Positions 1 through 8,503 of a DNA stretch of 64,000 bases are shown here, one piece after another. The notes under the pieces are model-generated. The model saw nothing but the letters and a program-made list of their open reading frames with translations. It was not told the DNA's origin and did no database searches. Origin of the DNA: an uncultured Prevotellaceae bacterium (GTDB lineage: Bacteria; Bacteroidota; Bacteroidia; Bacteroidales; Bacteroidaceae); the NCBI GenBank assembly GCA_946186505.1, contig CAMHNI010000001.1:163416-227415 (forward strand), read 5' to 3'. Positions within the stretch are counted from its first letter, which is position 1. The number at the start of each line of letters is the position of its first letter. Both the position numbers and the translations under genes were made by a program.

Positions 1-111
1 GAGGCCATCGGCAAGCCTATTGGCACAGGTGAGTTTGGCGCCGATATGAAGGTAGAACTGCTGAACGACGGGCCTGTGACCATCTGCATGGACACTAAAA
101 ACAAGGAGTGA
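1..111 (+). CDS. dtd: D-aminoacyl-tRNA deacylase, C-terminal fragment cut by the window edge
   Basis: Frame 1 is open from the first base to TGA at 109-111 and encodes 36 residues containing [20 protein letters not shown], the conserved C-terminal block of DTD enzymes. The family hydrolyses D-amino acids from mischarged tRNA in the cytosol. Only the tail is visible, so the start and the upstream GGQFTL-type motif cannot be checked. A small membrane-protein gene begins 2 nt downstream, so this gene probably heads the dtd-to-deoC operon. Confidence 0.88.
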   Translation, partial: EAIGKPIGTGEFGADMKVELLNDGPVTICMDTKNKE

Positions 112-112
112 A

Positions 113-403
113 ATGATGCCAAAAATCATCAACGTCTTAGAGATAATCGGCGCTCTGCTGATGGTGGCGGCTTTCACGCTGTGGAGCGGTGAGTGGTGGA
201 GAATAGCAAACTACCTCTGGTGGTCGGCTATCATCATCTTAACACCCGTCATCGTATGGAAAAACTGGGAGAAAGCCACCGTCAATAAGATCATCATCTG
301 GGGGGCTTTCTGTTTACTGCTCATCATCGGCCGCTGGTGGTTTGGTAAAAGAGACATCAAAGTAAACATACCATACCTGCCTGAAGTAACAATCCATCGA
401 TAA
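113..403 (+). CDS. small membrane protein, function unknown
   Basis: This 96-aa protein is dominated by three hydrophobic stretches (about residues 5-27, 32-48 and 58-75) and has a short polar tail. A second ATG follows directly at 116. It lies between dtd (1-nt gap) and another small membrane protein (4-nt gap), which points to cotranscription. I recognise no family. The tight spacing and good codon use make it a credible gene. Confidence 0.65.
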   Translation: MMPKIINVLEIIGALLMVAAFTLWSGEWWRIANYLWWSAIIILTPVIVWKNWEKATVNKIIIWGAFCLLLIIGRWWFGKRDIKVNIPYLPEVTIHR

Positions 404-407
404 CAGA

Positions 408-656
408 ATGAAAAAATATCTCAGGGAAATAGAGGTTTCAGGACTGATTCTGACAGCAATAGGCGTCGGGATTGCCTACATCAAAGGCTACCAGTACGGC
501 GTCTGGCCATGCGGAACGGGAATGGTGCTGCTGCTCGTCATCTTCCTCTACAAAGCCTTCCACTGGAAGGAATATGAGCGTGAGAACAAGCAGTATATCG
601 CCATCATACTCATCTGCATACTGATTTTATTCCTACAAATGATAAGATTACTATGA
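408..656 (+). CDS. small membrane protein, function unknown
   Basis: This 82-aa protein has three predicted membrane segments (about residues 10-26, 33-50 and 62-80) separated by short charged loops. It resembles the preceding gene in size and topology without obvious sequence identity. Its TGA overlaps the ATG of the MazG-like gene (ATGA at 653-656), so the two are probably translationally coupled. No family recognised. Confidence 0.65.
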   Translation: MKKYLREIEVSGLILTAIGVGIAYIKGYQYGVWPCGTGMVLLLVIFLYKAFHWKEYERENKQYIAIILICILILFLQMIRLL

Positions 657-979
657 CCATTAGACAAGCACAGGAGGCTGTTGACAGCTGGATCAAGGAG
701 TACGGCGTGCGTTACTTCTCAGAGCTGACAAACATGGCGGTTTTGACTGAGGAAGTGGGCGAACTGGCACGTGTAATAGCCCGTAAATATGGCGACCAGA
801 GCTTCAAGCCGGGCGAGAAGGAGAACCTCGGCGAGGAGATGGCCGACGTGCTCTGGGTGCTGCTCTGCTTAGCCAATCAGACAGGCGTTGACCTGACCGA
901 AGAACTGCTCAAATCGATGGAGAAAAAGACAAATCGTGATGCCCTGCGGCATATAGAAAACCCAAAACTTAAAGCATAA
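653..979 (+). CDS. MazG-like nucleotide pyrophosphohydrolase
   Basis: This 108-aa single-domain protein belongs to the all-alpha NTP-PPase (MazG/dUTPase-like) superfamily. Metal-binding acidic residues sit in LTEEVGELARV (EExxE) and, one helix later, in EEMADVLWVL (ExxD). Members hydrolyse (d)NTPs to monophosphate and pyrophosphate and remove non-canonical nucleotides; the exact substrate cannot be read here. It overlaps the upstream gene by 4 nt and lies 4 nt before deoC, so it may belong to a small nucleotide-housekeeping operon with dtd and deoC. Confidence 0.85.
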   Translation: MTIRQAQEAVDSWIKEYGVRYFSELTNMAVLTEEVGELARVIARKYGDQSFKPGEKENLGEEMADVLWVLLCLANQTGVDLTEELLKSMEKKTNRDALRHIENPKLKA

Positions 980-983
980 AACT

Positions 984-1874
984 ATGGCAGAAAAAACAAA
1001 GTACGAAGAGGCTCTGTCGAAGTACAACCTCGAAATCAGTGACGAAGAAGTGCGCGAGGCCGTGAAGGAAATCATCGCTACGAAAGTGCATGAGAACGAC
1101 ACGCCAGAAGTGAAGAAATTCCTGATGGGAAGCGTGGAACTGACCACCCTGAAAACCACCGACAGCGAGACCAGCGTGATGGCCTTCACGGAGAAGGTGA
1201 ACAAGTTCGACGAGGCCTACCCTACCCTGCCCCACGTAGCCACCATCTGCGTCTATCCAAAGTTCGCTAAGGTAGTCAGCGAGACACTCGAGATCGACGG
1301 CGTGGAAGTAGCCTGCGTAAGCGGCTCATTTCCCAGCTCACAGTCACTCATCGAGGTGAAGACCGTTGAGACATCACTCGCCGTGAAAGACGGTGCTACA
1401 GAGATAGATATCGTCATGAACGTTGGAGCATTCCTGGAAGGCGATTACGAGACCGTCTGCGACGAGATTCAGCAGCAGAAGGAAGCCTGCGGCGACAAGG
1501 CCATGAAGGTCATCTTAGAGACCGGTTGCCTGAAGACCGCGGCCAACATCAAGACCGCATCGCTGCTGTCGATGTACAGCGGTGCCGACTACATCAAGAC
1601 CTCTACCGGCAAGCTGGAACCAGCAGCCACGCCAGAGGCCGCCTACGTCATGTGCCAGGCCATCAAGGAATACTACGACCAAACGGGCATACAGATTGGT
1701 TTTAAGCCCGCTGGAGGCCTTAACAGCGTGATGGACGCACTGATATACTACACGATAGTCAAAGAGGTCTTAGGCGAGAAATGGCTCACCAATAAGTGGT
1801 TCCGCATGGGCACTTCACGTCTGGCTAATCTGTTGCTTTCGGAAGTGATTGGCGAGGAAGTGAAGTTCTTTTGA
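984..1874 (+). CDS. deoC: deoxyribose-phosphate aldolase
   Basis: This 296-aa class I aldolase cleaves 2-deoxyribose 5-phosphate to glyceraldehyde 3-phosphate and acetaldehyde in deoxynucleoside catabolism. The Schiff-base lysine lies in YIKTSTGK, preceded by the strand MKVILETGCL and followed by the phosphate-binding segment FKPAGGL. The N terminus is about 40-50 residues longer than short bacterial DeoC, as in other Bacteroidota versions. It is the last gene of the dtd-led operon; a 214-nt spacer with a new promoter follows. Confidence 0.95.
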   Translation: MAEKTKYEEALSKYNLEISDEEVREAVKEIIATKVHENDTPEVKKFLMGSVELTTLKTTDSETSVMAFTEKVNKFDEAYPTLPHVATICVYPKFAKVVSETLEIDGVEVACVSGSFPSSQSLIEVKTVETSLAVKDGATEIDIVMNVGAFLEGDYETVCDEIQQQKEACGDKAMKVILETGCLKTAANIKTASLLSMYSGADYIKTSTGKLEPAATPEAAYVMCQAIKEYYDQTGIQIGFKPAGGLNSVMDALIYYTIVKEVLGEKWLTNKWFRMGTSRLANLLLSEVIGEEVKFF

Positions 1875-1937
1875 TTAGCAAAAGCTCGAGCACTTCTAAG
1901 AAAAATAATAGCAACTTGAAAAAATAAAGTAAAATAT

Positions 1938-1968
1938 TTTGTTGGTATTAAAAAAAGACTTACCTTTG
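1938..1968 (+). promoter_or_regulatory. Bacteroidota-type promoter for the TRL-like lipoprotein gene
   Basis: TTTG at 1938-1941, 19 nt, then TACCTTTG at 1961-1968, followed by an A-rich start region. This matches the Bacteroidota primary-sigma consensus. It predicts a leader of about 115 nt before the ATG at 2089. Confidence 0.75.
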
Positions 1969-2088
1969 CAAAATAAAACATAAAAAGGAAAAATAAAACA
2001 CTGTTATCAAAACACTGGCTCCTGTGTTTTAAAGCAAACGTAAACCGTCCGTTGTAGAGGGGCCACATCGGAATAAAACTTTAAGAAA

Positions 2089-2406
2089 ATGAAAAAAGTT
2101 ATCTTTTCTGCACTTTGTGGTGCATGCGCACTCTTGATGACAAGCTGCGCAATGACGTCGAGTCCTGTAACAGGTTTCGTGTATCAGTCCACTAAAGGCC
2201 CCATTACCGCTACCAGCAACAACTTAGGCAGCAAGGTTGGTACCTCTCAGGCAACTTCTATCCTGGGTTGGTTTGCTACTGGCGATGCCAGCATTGAGGC
2301 TGCTGCTAAGTCAGCCGGCATCAAGAAGATCAGCCACGTTGACTATGAGGGTTCAAACATCCTGGGTCTTTTTGCAAAGCACACCACGATCGTTTACGGT
2401 GAATAA
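2089..2406 (+). CDS. TRL-like lipoprotein
   Basis: This 105-aa protein has a lipoprotein signal (MKKVIFSALCGACALLMTSC, with Cys20 as the likely lipidated residue). The mature part is rich in Gly, Ser and Thr and resembles the TRL-like family: PVTGFVY near the N terminus, alternating small residues, a central GWFATGDASIEAAAKSAGI and a final HTTIVYGE. The family function is unknown; it probably sits in the periplasmic face of an envelope membrane. The gene is monocistronic between its own promoter and a hairpin terminator. Confidence 0.8.
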   Translation: MKKVIFSALCGACALLMTSCAMTSSPVTGFVYQSTKGPITATSNNLGSKVGTSQATSILGWFATGDASIEAAAKSAGIKKISHVDYEGSNILGLFAKHTTIVYGE

Positions 2407-2427
2407 ATCTATTTGAAACACATAGTA

Positions 2428-2465
2428 GGAGAATGGCCAAGGCGTTCAGTGCCAGGCTATTCTCC
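2428..2465 (+). terminator. rho-independent-type terminator after the TRL-like gene
   Basis: GGAGAATGGCC at 2428-2438 pairs with GGCTATTCTCC at 2455-2465 (10 of 11 positions), leaving a 16-nt loop. An AT-rich stretch follows. It lies 20 nt after the stop codon at 2406. Confidence 0.7.
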
Positions 2466-2491
2466 TTAATTATTTAAGACGGTTGTTAAAG

Positions 2492-3004
2492 ATGAAAAAA
2501 GTCCTATCGCTCCTCCTGATGATAGCGCTATGTCTTACGAGCATGGCAGGAAATATCAAGAAAATGTACAGGTCAGCAATTACAGAAAAAGGAACACTTT
2601 ATTTCTTCCATGAACAAAAAATGCAAAAAGACAGAGATAGTAAGGCCATTAAGCCACTACGCTTTGATGTGACTTACCTGTCAGGAAGTGATACCGTTTC
2701 AATTAAAACAACTGTTATAAGCTTGAAGGCATATAAACAGCCGACAGCCACCATTATTAAAGCAGACGGACAAAAAGCTGCATTTGCAACAGAAGTCATT
2801 TTCAGAGACGTCACGAAAAAGGGTTATATCAACCGTATAGAGGTCAAAATACCCCGAAGTGAGTACCGTAACCTATACAGCACAGACAAACCTTTCACCA
2901 TAGATTTTGATGACCAAAACACCTTTAAGTTCAGTGACGGTCAATGGCAGAAACATCGTGAGGCAGTCAACAAGATTTGGGAAGTGATAGACTTAAACCT
3001 TTAA
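2492..3004 (+). CDS. secreted protein of unknown function
   Basis: The start is taken at the ATG at 2492 rather than the TTG at 2483 because it gives a clean Sec signal peptide (MKKVLSLLLMIALCLTSMAG). The mature part, about 150 residues, looks beta-rich and basic, with alternating short strands and many Lys residues. No lipobox, membrane segment or known domain was seen. It ends 6 nt before the convergent polyprenyl synthase stop codon. Confidence 0.65.
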   Translation: MKKVLSLLLMIALCLTSMAGNIKKMYRSAITEKGTLYFFHEQKMQKDRDSKAIKPLRFDVTYLSGSDTVSIKTTVISLKAYKQPTATIIKADGQKAAFATEVIFRDVTKKGYINRIEVKIPRSEYRNLYSTDKPFTIDFDDQNTFKFSDGQWQKHREAVNKIWEVIDLNL

Positions 3005-3010
3005 CGCTGG

Positions 3011-3985
3011 CTATTTGTTGCGTTGAATGACGTAATCCAAATAGGTTTTGAAAGATTCCTTCAGATCGGGTTTCACGTATTCATCAATAAATTTCAAGGC
3101 TTCAAGACCTATCTCCTCCATACGCCGCTCAGCATATTCGATGCCGCCATTCTCCTTGGTAAACTCCACTAAAACAGCGATTTCATCGGGATTGACGGTG
3201 CCTGCCTTCACCTTCCGGGCCAGCGTCTGCATTGATTCATAGGGCGTGTTGTTCAGTGCATAGATAACGGGGAGAGTTAGCTTTCCTTCCGACATGTCAT
3301 TTCCTGTCGGCTTGCCGATTTCCTTAGAATCGTAGTAGTCGAAGATGTCATCGCGAATCTGGAAAATCATACCGATGTTTTGTCCAAATTTTGCAGCAGC
3401 CTTGACGGCTTCCTCAGAAGCTCCTGCCGACAAAGCACCAATCACAGAACAGGCCTCGAACAAAGCGGCGGTCTTGTTGTTAATAATCTGATAATAAACT
3501 TCTTCTGAAAACTCCTGATTCTGAATATTTGACAGCTGCAGGATTTCTCCAGCAGCCAAAGTGCGACCAAGCTCGGCCAAGATTTGTATGATTCTTTGAT
3601 TGTCAGTCAGCGATACACGCAGCAAGGCCGTTGAGAGGATATAGTCACCCACGAGCACAGCCACCTTATTGTCATAAGAGGCATTCACAGAAGCCTGTCC
3701 GCGACGCTCCTTGCTCTCGTCAACCACATCGTCGTGAACCAGCGAAGCCGTATGCAACAGTTCAAGACCCACAGCAGCATTCTGAGTAACGTCAGACACA
3801 CAACCGAAGTTCTTGGCTGTCAACAGTATAAGCATCGGGCGCATACGCTTTCCACCCCGCTGGCGGATGTGGGTGAGAGCCGATCCAAGAAGACCGTCAG
3901 AATGGGTCAGCGACTCGTTGAACAACGCGATAAAATCGTTCAAATCCTGCTCTATAGGAGCCTTAATCAGTGACAAATAATCCAT
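3011..3985 (-). CDS. trans-polyprenyl diphosphate synthase
   Basis: This 324-aa protein has both Asp-rich Mg-diphosphate motifs: first LVHDDVVDE and second GMIFQIRDDIFDY. It also has the basic GGKRMRP segment near residue 45. It elongates farnesyl diphosphate with isopentenyl units, most likely making the side chain of menaquinone (IspB/octaprenyl type); the product chain length cannot be set from sequence. It is divergent from polA across 87 nt. A TAATTTTG box at 4011-4004 (minus) is a plausible -7 element. Confidence 0.92.
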   Translation of the reverse strand: MDYLSLIKAPIEQDLNDFIALFNESLTHSDGLLGSALTHIRQRGGKRMRPMLILLTAKNFGCVSDVTQNAAVGLELLHTASLVHDDVVDESKERRGQASVNASYDNKVAVLVGDYILSTALLRVSLTDNQRIIQILAELGRTLAAGEILQLSNIQNQEFSEEVYYQIINNKTAALFEACSVIGALSAGASEEAVKAAAKFGQNIGMIFQIRDDIFDYYDSKEIGKPTGNDMSEGKLTLPVIYALNNTPYESMQTLARKVKAGTVNPDEIAVLVEFTKENGGIEYAERRMEEIGLEALKFIDEYVKPDLKESFKTYLDYVIQRNK

Positions 3986-4072
3986 CGTTGAATAAATTTC
4001 CTACAAAATTAGTGAAAATCTTCGGATAATGAGAATTTTTTTAGTAATTTTACGCGAAAATTCGAAAATGTT

Positions 4073-6901
4073 ATGGATAAACTATTCCTTTTAGACGCTT
4101 ACGCCCTCATTTACAGGTCGTACTACGCCTTCATCAAGAACCCGCGAATCAACTCAAAAGGTCAGAATACCAGCGCTATTATCGGCTTCTGCAACACGCT
4201 GAACGAAGTGCTGCAAAAGGAGCAGCCGACGCACATCGGAGTGGCCTTCGACCCTCACGGTCCCACCTTCCGCAGCGAGGCTTTTCCAGAGTATAAAGCC
4301 CAGCGCGATGCGACGCCCGAGGACATTCACGCGGCCGTTCCTATCATCAAAGATATTCTACGCGCCTACCATATTCCCATCCTGCAAGTCGATGGTTATG
4401 AGGCAGATGACGTCATCGGCACATTGGCAAAAAAAGCAGCCCCCCATTCCGCCCCCGAGGGGGCTACAAATGTCCAACCCAGTATTGAAGCCCCATCGGG
4501 GGCAGTAGGGGGGGCCGATGTATATATGCTCACCCCCGATAAGGACTATGGACAATTGGTCTCGGAGAATATTCATATCTACCGTCCTCGTCACGGAGGC
4601 GGCTATGAGGTGATGGGACCTAAGGAGGTGTGCGAGAAATACGGCATCACTACCCCACTCCAGGTCATCGACCTCCTGGCACTCATGGGCGACTCGGCCG
4701 ACAACTTCCCTGGATGTCCGGGTGTCGGCGAGAAGACTGCCGCCAAACTCATCGCCGACTTCGGCAGCGTCGAACAACTGTTGTCGAGAACCGACGAACT
4801 GAAAGGTGCGCTCCAGAAAAAAGTGACCGAGCATGTTGACGACATCAAGATGAGTTACTTCCTCGCCACCATCAAAACCGATGTCCCCATCGAATTGAAC
4901 ATGGACGAGTTGAAGGTCAGCGAACCCGACAACGAAAAACTGCGTCAACTCTTCACCGAATTGGAGTTCAAACAGCTCGCGGACAAGATTCTTAAAAAAC
5001 CTCAAAAAGCGTCAATTCCTGCTAACGGCCAACTCGATTTGTTTGCAGAATTTCCTGCCGACGGCATGAATGCAGGCGAAAATTCAAGTTTTGAGACGCT
5101 AAAAACGGTGGCTCACGACTACAAACTCGTTGAAAATGAGGACGAAATGAGAAAACTTTGTGACTATTTCTTGACAAACGAAATTCTCAGTTTAGACACG
5201 GAAACGACTTCAACCTCTGCCATCGACGCCGAATTGGTCGGTTTGTCGTTCGCGGTGAAGGAATTTGAGGCGTTTTACGTCCCCATTCCTGCCGAACGTG
5301 AAAAAGCGCTTCAAATTGTTAATATCTTTAAACCTGCCTATGAAGACAGCAAAATTCTAAAGGTCGGACAGAACTTGAAGTACGATTTGGAAGTTTTAAG
5401 AAATTATAACGTTCAGTTACAAGGCCGAATGTGGGACACGATGATTGCCCACTACCTCATCCAACCTGAGCTTCGTCACAACATGGACTACATGGCCGAA
5501 ATCTATCTGAACTATAAAACCATTCACATCGACGAACTCATAGGCCCGAAGGGAAAGAACCAGCGTTCGATGCGCGACCTCTCCCCTACCCTCGTCTATG
5601 AATATGCTGCCGAGGATGCCGACGTCACCCTGCGGTTGAAGAACAAACTCGAACCAGAGCTGAAACGGTTCGAGTGCGAAGACCTATTTTATAATATCGA
5701 AATGCCATTGATGCCCGTACTGGCAGAAATGGAGATGAACGGCGTCTGCCTCGACACCGAATCACTGAAGGAAACGTCAGGAATTTTGAATGGTCGTTTG
5801 AAGGACATCGAGCACCGCATCTATGAACTGGCCGGCCACTCGTTCAACATTGCCTCGCCAAAGCAGGTTGGCGGCGTACTGTTCGACGAACTAAAGATTG
5901 TGGAGAAGGCCAAGAAGACCAAGACCGGTCAATACGTTACCAGCGAAGAAGTGCTTCAGCAACTGAAGAACAAACATGAAATCGTGGCTGATATATTGGA
6001 ATACAGAGGTTTAACAAAACTGTTGGGAACATACATCGACACCCTACCCCACCTCATCAACCCGCGAACCGGTCATATCCATACCTCGTTCAATCAGACC
6101 ATCACAGCCACAGGCCGGTTGTCATCGTCAGACCCCAACCTGCAAAATATTCCCATCCGTGGTGAGGACGGCAAGGAAATCAGAAAGGCGTTTGTACCAG
6201 AGCCTGGTTGTCTGTTTTTTTCAGCAGACTATAGTCAGATAGAACTGCGCGTAATGGCACACCTCAGCAACGACCCGCAGATGATAGAGGTGTTCCGCGA
6301 AGGCAAGGACCTGCATGCTGCCACAGCAGCCAACATCTACAAGAAACCAATAGAAGAGGTTACGCGCGATGAACGCACGAAGTCGAAACGTGCCAATTTC
6401 GGCATTATCTACGGCATCACCGTCTTCGGACTGGCCGAACGCTTAGACATCAGCCGCGACGAAGCCAAGCAGCTCATAGACGGCTATTTCGCCACGTTCC
6501 CTGAGGTTCACGACTACATGGAACAGGCCAAGCAGACAGCCCGCCAGAAAGGCTATGTGACGACCTTATTCGGCCGCCGCCGCTATCTGCCCGACATCAA
6601 CTCGGCCAACGCCACCGTGCGTGGTTTTGCTGAGCGTAACGCCATCAACGCGCCCATTCAGGGCACCGCCGCCGACATCATCAAGGTGGCCATGATTCGC
6701 ATCTTCAACCGCTTCAAGGCCGAGGGCATCCGTTCGAAGATGATTCTGCAGGTTCACGACGAACTCAACTTCAGCGTGTATCCAGAAGAGCAGGGTAGGG
6801 TAGAGGCCATCGTTCTCGAGGAGATGCAGAACGCCATCAAGCTCAGCGTACCCCTTGTGGCCGACAGCGGCTTTGGTAAGAACTGGTTGGAGGCGCATTA
6901 G
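4073..6901 (+). CDS. polA: DNA polymerase I with an in-frame palindromic insertion
   Basis: This 942-aa protein has three domains: 5' nuclease (about 1-320), 3'-5' exonuclease (about 350-540) and polymerase (about 560-942). The exonuclease looks active: DTET in motif I, NLKYD in motif II and YAAEDAD in motif III. Polymerase motifs A (DYSQIELR), B (RTKSKRANFGIIYG) and C (QVHDE) are intact. In the 5' nuclease domain, after EADDVIGTLAKKA and before DVYMLTPDKDYG, about 25 residues are added (about 123-148). They are encoded by a GC-rich palindromic element that recurs in argS and leuS. The reading frame is kept and the flanking motifs are unchanged, so the protein is probably functional with a surface loop. 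Confidence 0.97.
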   Translation: MDKLFLLDAYALIYRSYYAFIKNPRINSKGQNTSAIIGFCNTLNEVLQKEQPTHIGVAFDPHGPTFRSEAFPEYKAQRDATPEDIHAAVPIIKDILRAYHIPILQVDGYEADDVIGTLAKKAAPHSAPEGATNVQPSIEAPSGAVGGADVYMLTPDKDYGQLVSENIHIYRPRHGGGYEVMGPKEVCEKYGITTPLQVIDLLALMGDSADNFPGCPGVGEKTAAKLIADFGSVEQLLSRTDELKGALQKKVTEHVDDIKMSYFLATIKTDVPIELNMDELKVSEPDNEKLRQLFTELEFKQLADKILKKPQKASIPANGQLDLFAEFPADGMNAGENSSFETLKTVAHDYKLVENEDEMRKLCDYFLTNEILSLDTETTSTSAIDAELVGLSFAVKEFEAFYVPIPAEREKALQIVNIFKPAYEDSKILKVGQNLKYDLEVLRNYNVQLQGRMWDTMIAHYLIQPELRHNMDYMAEIYLNYKTIHIDELIGPKGKNQRSMRDLSPTLVYEYAAEDADVTLRLKNKLEPELKRFECEDLFYNIEMPLMPVLAEMEMNGVCLDTESLKETSGILNGRLKDIEHRIYELAGHSFNIASPKQVGGVLFDELKIVEKAKKTKTGQYVTSEEVLQQLKNKHEIVADILEYRGLTKLLGTYIDTLPHLINPRTGHIHTSFNQTITATGRLSSSDPNLQNIPIRGEDGKEIRKAFVPEPGCLFFSADYSQIELRVMAHLSNDPQMIEVFREGKDLHAATAANIYKKPIEEVTRDERTKSKRANFGIIYGITVFGLAERLDISRDEAKQLIDGYFATFPEVHDYMEQAKQTARQKGYVTTLFGRRRYLPDINSANATVRGFAERNAINAPIQGTAADIIKVAMIRIFNRFKAEGIRSKMILQVHDELNFSVYPEEQGRVEAIVLEEMQNAIKLSVPLVADSGFGKNWLEAH
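4440..4515 (+). repeat. in-frame palindromic element, copy in polA
   Basis: The left arm, containing GCCCCCGAGGGGGCT (4451-4465), pairs with the right arm, containing AGCCCCATCGGGGGC (4489-4503). The pairing extends outwards into C-run/G-run ends. The centre carries ACAAATGTCC. The encoded peptide is APEGATNVQ...[10 protein letters not shown]. Related copies in the same sense orientation and frame lie in argS (25039-25120) and leuS (40906-40981). Confidence 0.9.
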
Positions 6902-6916
6902 AAAAACAAGCAAACA

Positions 6917-7343
6917 ATGAGCGACGAACAGAATATCATCATCTATCGCACCGCCGACGGTCGGGCATCTGTGGCACTATATGCCAAGGATGGAAAGATT
7001 TGGCTGAACCAGCAACAGATGGCAGTGCTCGGCTCTGCCGCTTTGCCTCGCAAAGAACTTTTTGCCACCTCGAAGCCGAACATCAGTATGCACATAGCTA
7101 ACATTCTGAAAGAAAGAGAGTTAAATGAAATTTCAGTTGTTAAGAATTACTTAACTACTGCTGCTGACGGCAAGAATTACAACGTGGTTTTCTACTCACT
7201 GGAGATGATTAATGGAAAGCATCGTGCGCAAAGTCTATGACGAATTCAACACAAACCGCAAGCATTACGATGCACAATTAGCAGACACAGAAGACCTCAA
7301 AGCCTTGGAGGATATTGAAAGAAGTATCAAAGAACAAAACTAA
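6917..7343 (+). pseudogene. RhuM-family gene remnant
   Basis: The first 98 or so residues follow the RhuM (virulence RhuM/DNA-binding protein) pattern: IWLNQQQMA, FATSKPNISMHIANIL, VKNYLTTAADGKNYNVVFYSLEMI. Homology stops abruptly there and the frame ends at 7240. In another frame, 7212-7343 encodes a 43-aa charged tail (MESIVRKVYDEFNTNRKHYD...) that looks like the family C terminus. So the middle, about 150-200 residues, is deleted. Between QMA and ELFATS there are also about 10 extra residues encoded by a small double hairpin (see the repeat entry). The stop at 7341-7343 touches the msrC ATG (TAATG). Confidence 0.7.
7028..7057 (+). repeat. 30-bp in-frame double-hairpin insertion in the rhuM remnant
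   Basis: The segment carries CGGCTCTGCCG and CTTTGCCTCGCAAAG, two adjacent short hairpins. It adds about ten residues (VLGSAALPRK) where RhuM proteins usually read straight from QMA to ELFATS. The frame is kept. Only one copy was seen in the window. Confidence 0.5.
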
Positions 7344-7804
7344 TGAATAAGGAAGAAAAGTACAAGCTGCTGACAGAGCAGATACGGAACCTGATAGCGG
7401 GCGAGAAAGACGTGGTGGCGGTGATGGCCAATGTGTGTGCCGCCATTCACGAGGAGATGGGATTCTTCTGGACGGGGTTCTATCGAGTGGTGGACGGTGA
7501 GCTGCTGTTAGGACCGTTTCAGGGGCCCGTGGCGTGCATGCACATCAAGTATGGGCGCGGTGTGTGTGGCACAGCCTGGGAACGTCAGGAGAGCATTGTT
7601 GTGCCCGACGTGGAGCAGTTTCCTGGGCACATTGCCTGCAGCAGCCTGTCACGCTCTGAAATCGTGGTGCCCGTGAAAAACGCCGATGGGGAAGTAACGG
7701 CTGTATTAGACATCGACAGCAAGGAATTAGGAACCTTTGACGACGTTGACCGCCATTATCTGGAAGACATCTGCGCATTGTTAGAATCCTTCACAACAAA
7801 TTAG
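7343..7804 (+). CDS. msrC: free methionine-(R)-sulfoxide reductase (GAF domain)
   Basis: This 153-aa single GAF-domain protein fits the fRMsr family, which reduces free Met-(R)-sulfoxide through cysteine chemistry. The family Cys residues are present in GPVACMHIKYGRGVCGTAW and HIACSS, and the ligand-pocket segment FFWTGFYRV is typical. The C-terminal strand VLDIDSKELGTFDD is conserved. Its ATG overlaps the stop of the rhuM remnant by one base. sodB follows, so two oxidative-stress genes are adjacent, although sodB has its own promoter. Confidence 0.9.
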   Translation: MNKEEKYKLLTEQIRNLIAGEKDVVAVMANVCAAIHEEMGFFWTGFYRVVDGELLLGPFQGPVACMHIKYGRGVCGTAWERQESIVVPDVEQFPGHIACSSLSRSEIVVPVKNADGEVTAVLDIDSKELGTFDDVDRHYLEDICALLESFTTN

Positions 7805-7812
7805 CCAAAACC

Positions 7813-7844
7813 TTTGGCATTTATGAATATTATCGTTACCTTTG
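7813..7844 (+). promoter_or_regulatory. promoter for the sodB-lgt segment
   Basis: TTTG at 7813-7816, exactly 20 nt, then TACCTTTG at 7837-7844. The leader to the ATG at 7879 is about 28 nt. Confidence 0.8.
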
Positions 7845-7878
7845 CATCCACTAATTGTAAACATTCTGAAAGAACAAT

Positions 7879-8466
7879 ATGAAGAAGTTTGAATTGATGG
7901 CCCTGCCCTATTCGGAGAATGCGCTGGAGCCGATTATCAGTAAGGAGACAATAGGGTTTCATCACGGAAAGCACCTGTTGGCGTATGTGAACAATCTCAA
8001 TGGGTTGTTGGAGAACAGCCCGTTGGCAGAATTGCCTTTGGAGGAGATTGTATTGAAAGGTGAAGGCGGTATTCTCAACAATGCCGGGCAGATTCTGAAC
8101 CACGAGATGTACTTCGCGCAATTCATGACGCCAACGACGGACAATAAGCCTGTCGGAAAGATTGCCGAGGCTATCCTTCGTGATTTTGGCTCGTTCGAGG
8201 CTTTCAAGGAGGAGTTTCAGAAGAAGGGTGCCACGCTGTTCGGTTCTGGCTGGGTGTGGCTGTCTGCCGACAATGACGGCAAACTGGTCATCACACAGGA
8301 GACGAATGCCGCCAATCCCATTCAGCGCGGCCTAAAGCCTCTGCTGACATTCGATGTCTGGGAGCATGCCTACTATCTGGATTACCAAAACCGCCGCCCA
8401 GACCATCTTGCCGCCCTCTGGCCGATTATCGACTGGAACGTCATTGAGAACCGTTTTAATCAGTAA
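7879..8466 (+). CDS. sodB: superoxide dismutase (Fe/Mn family)
   Basis: This 195-aa enzyme converts superoxide to hydrogen peroxide and oxygen in the cytosol. Metal ligands are in ETIGFHHGKH (first His), ILNHEMYF (second His) and DVWEHAYYLDY (Asp and His). FGSGWVWL and the C-terminal DWNVI are family signatures. Iron is the commoner metal in Bacteroidota and some members are cambialistic; the metal cannot be fixed from sequence. lgt starts 37 nt downstream. Confidence 0.95.
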   Translation: MKKFELMALPYSENALEPIISKETIGFHHGKHLLAYVNNLNGLLENSPLAELPLEEIVLKGEGGILNNAGQILNHEMYFAQFMTPTTDNKPVGKIAEAILRDFGSFEAFKEEFQKKGATLFGSGWVWLSADNDGKLVITQETNAANPIQRGLKPLLTFDVWEHAYYLDYQNRRPDHLAALWPIIDWNVIENRFNQ

Positions 8467-8503
8467 AACAAAGGAAATATTAATTCAGATATAGGAATAA
8501 AAG

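Noticed and set aside
4358..5005. 215-aa minus-strand open frame inside polA
   Set aside because: It lies wholly within the conserved 5' nuclease domain of polA and has no recognisable motif.
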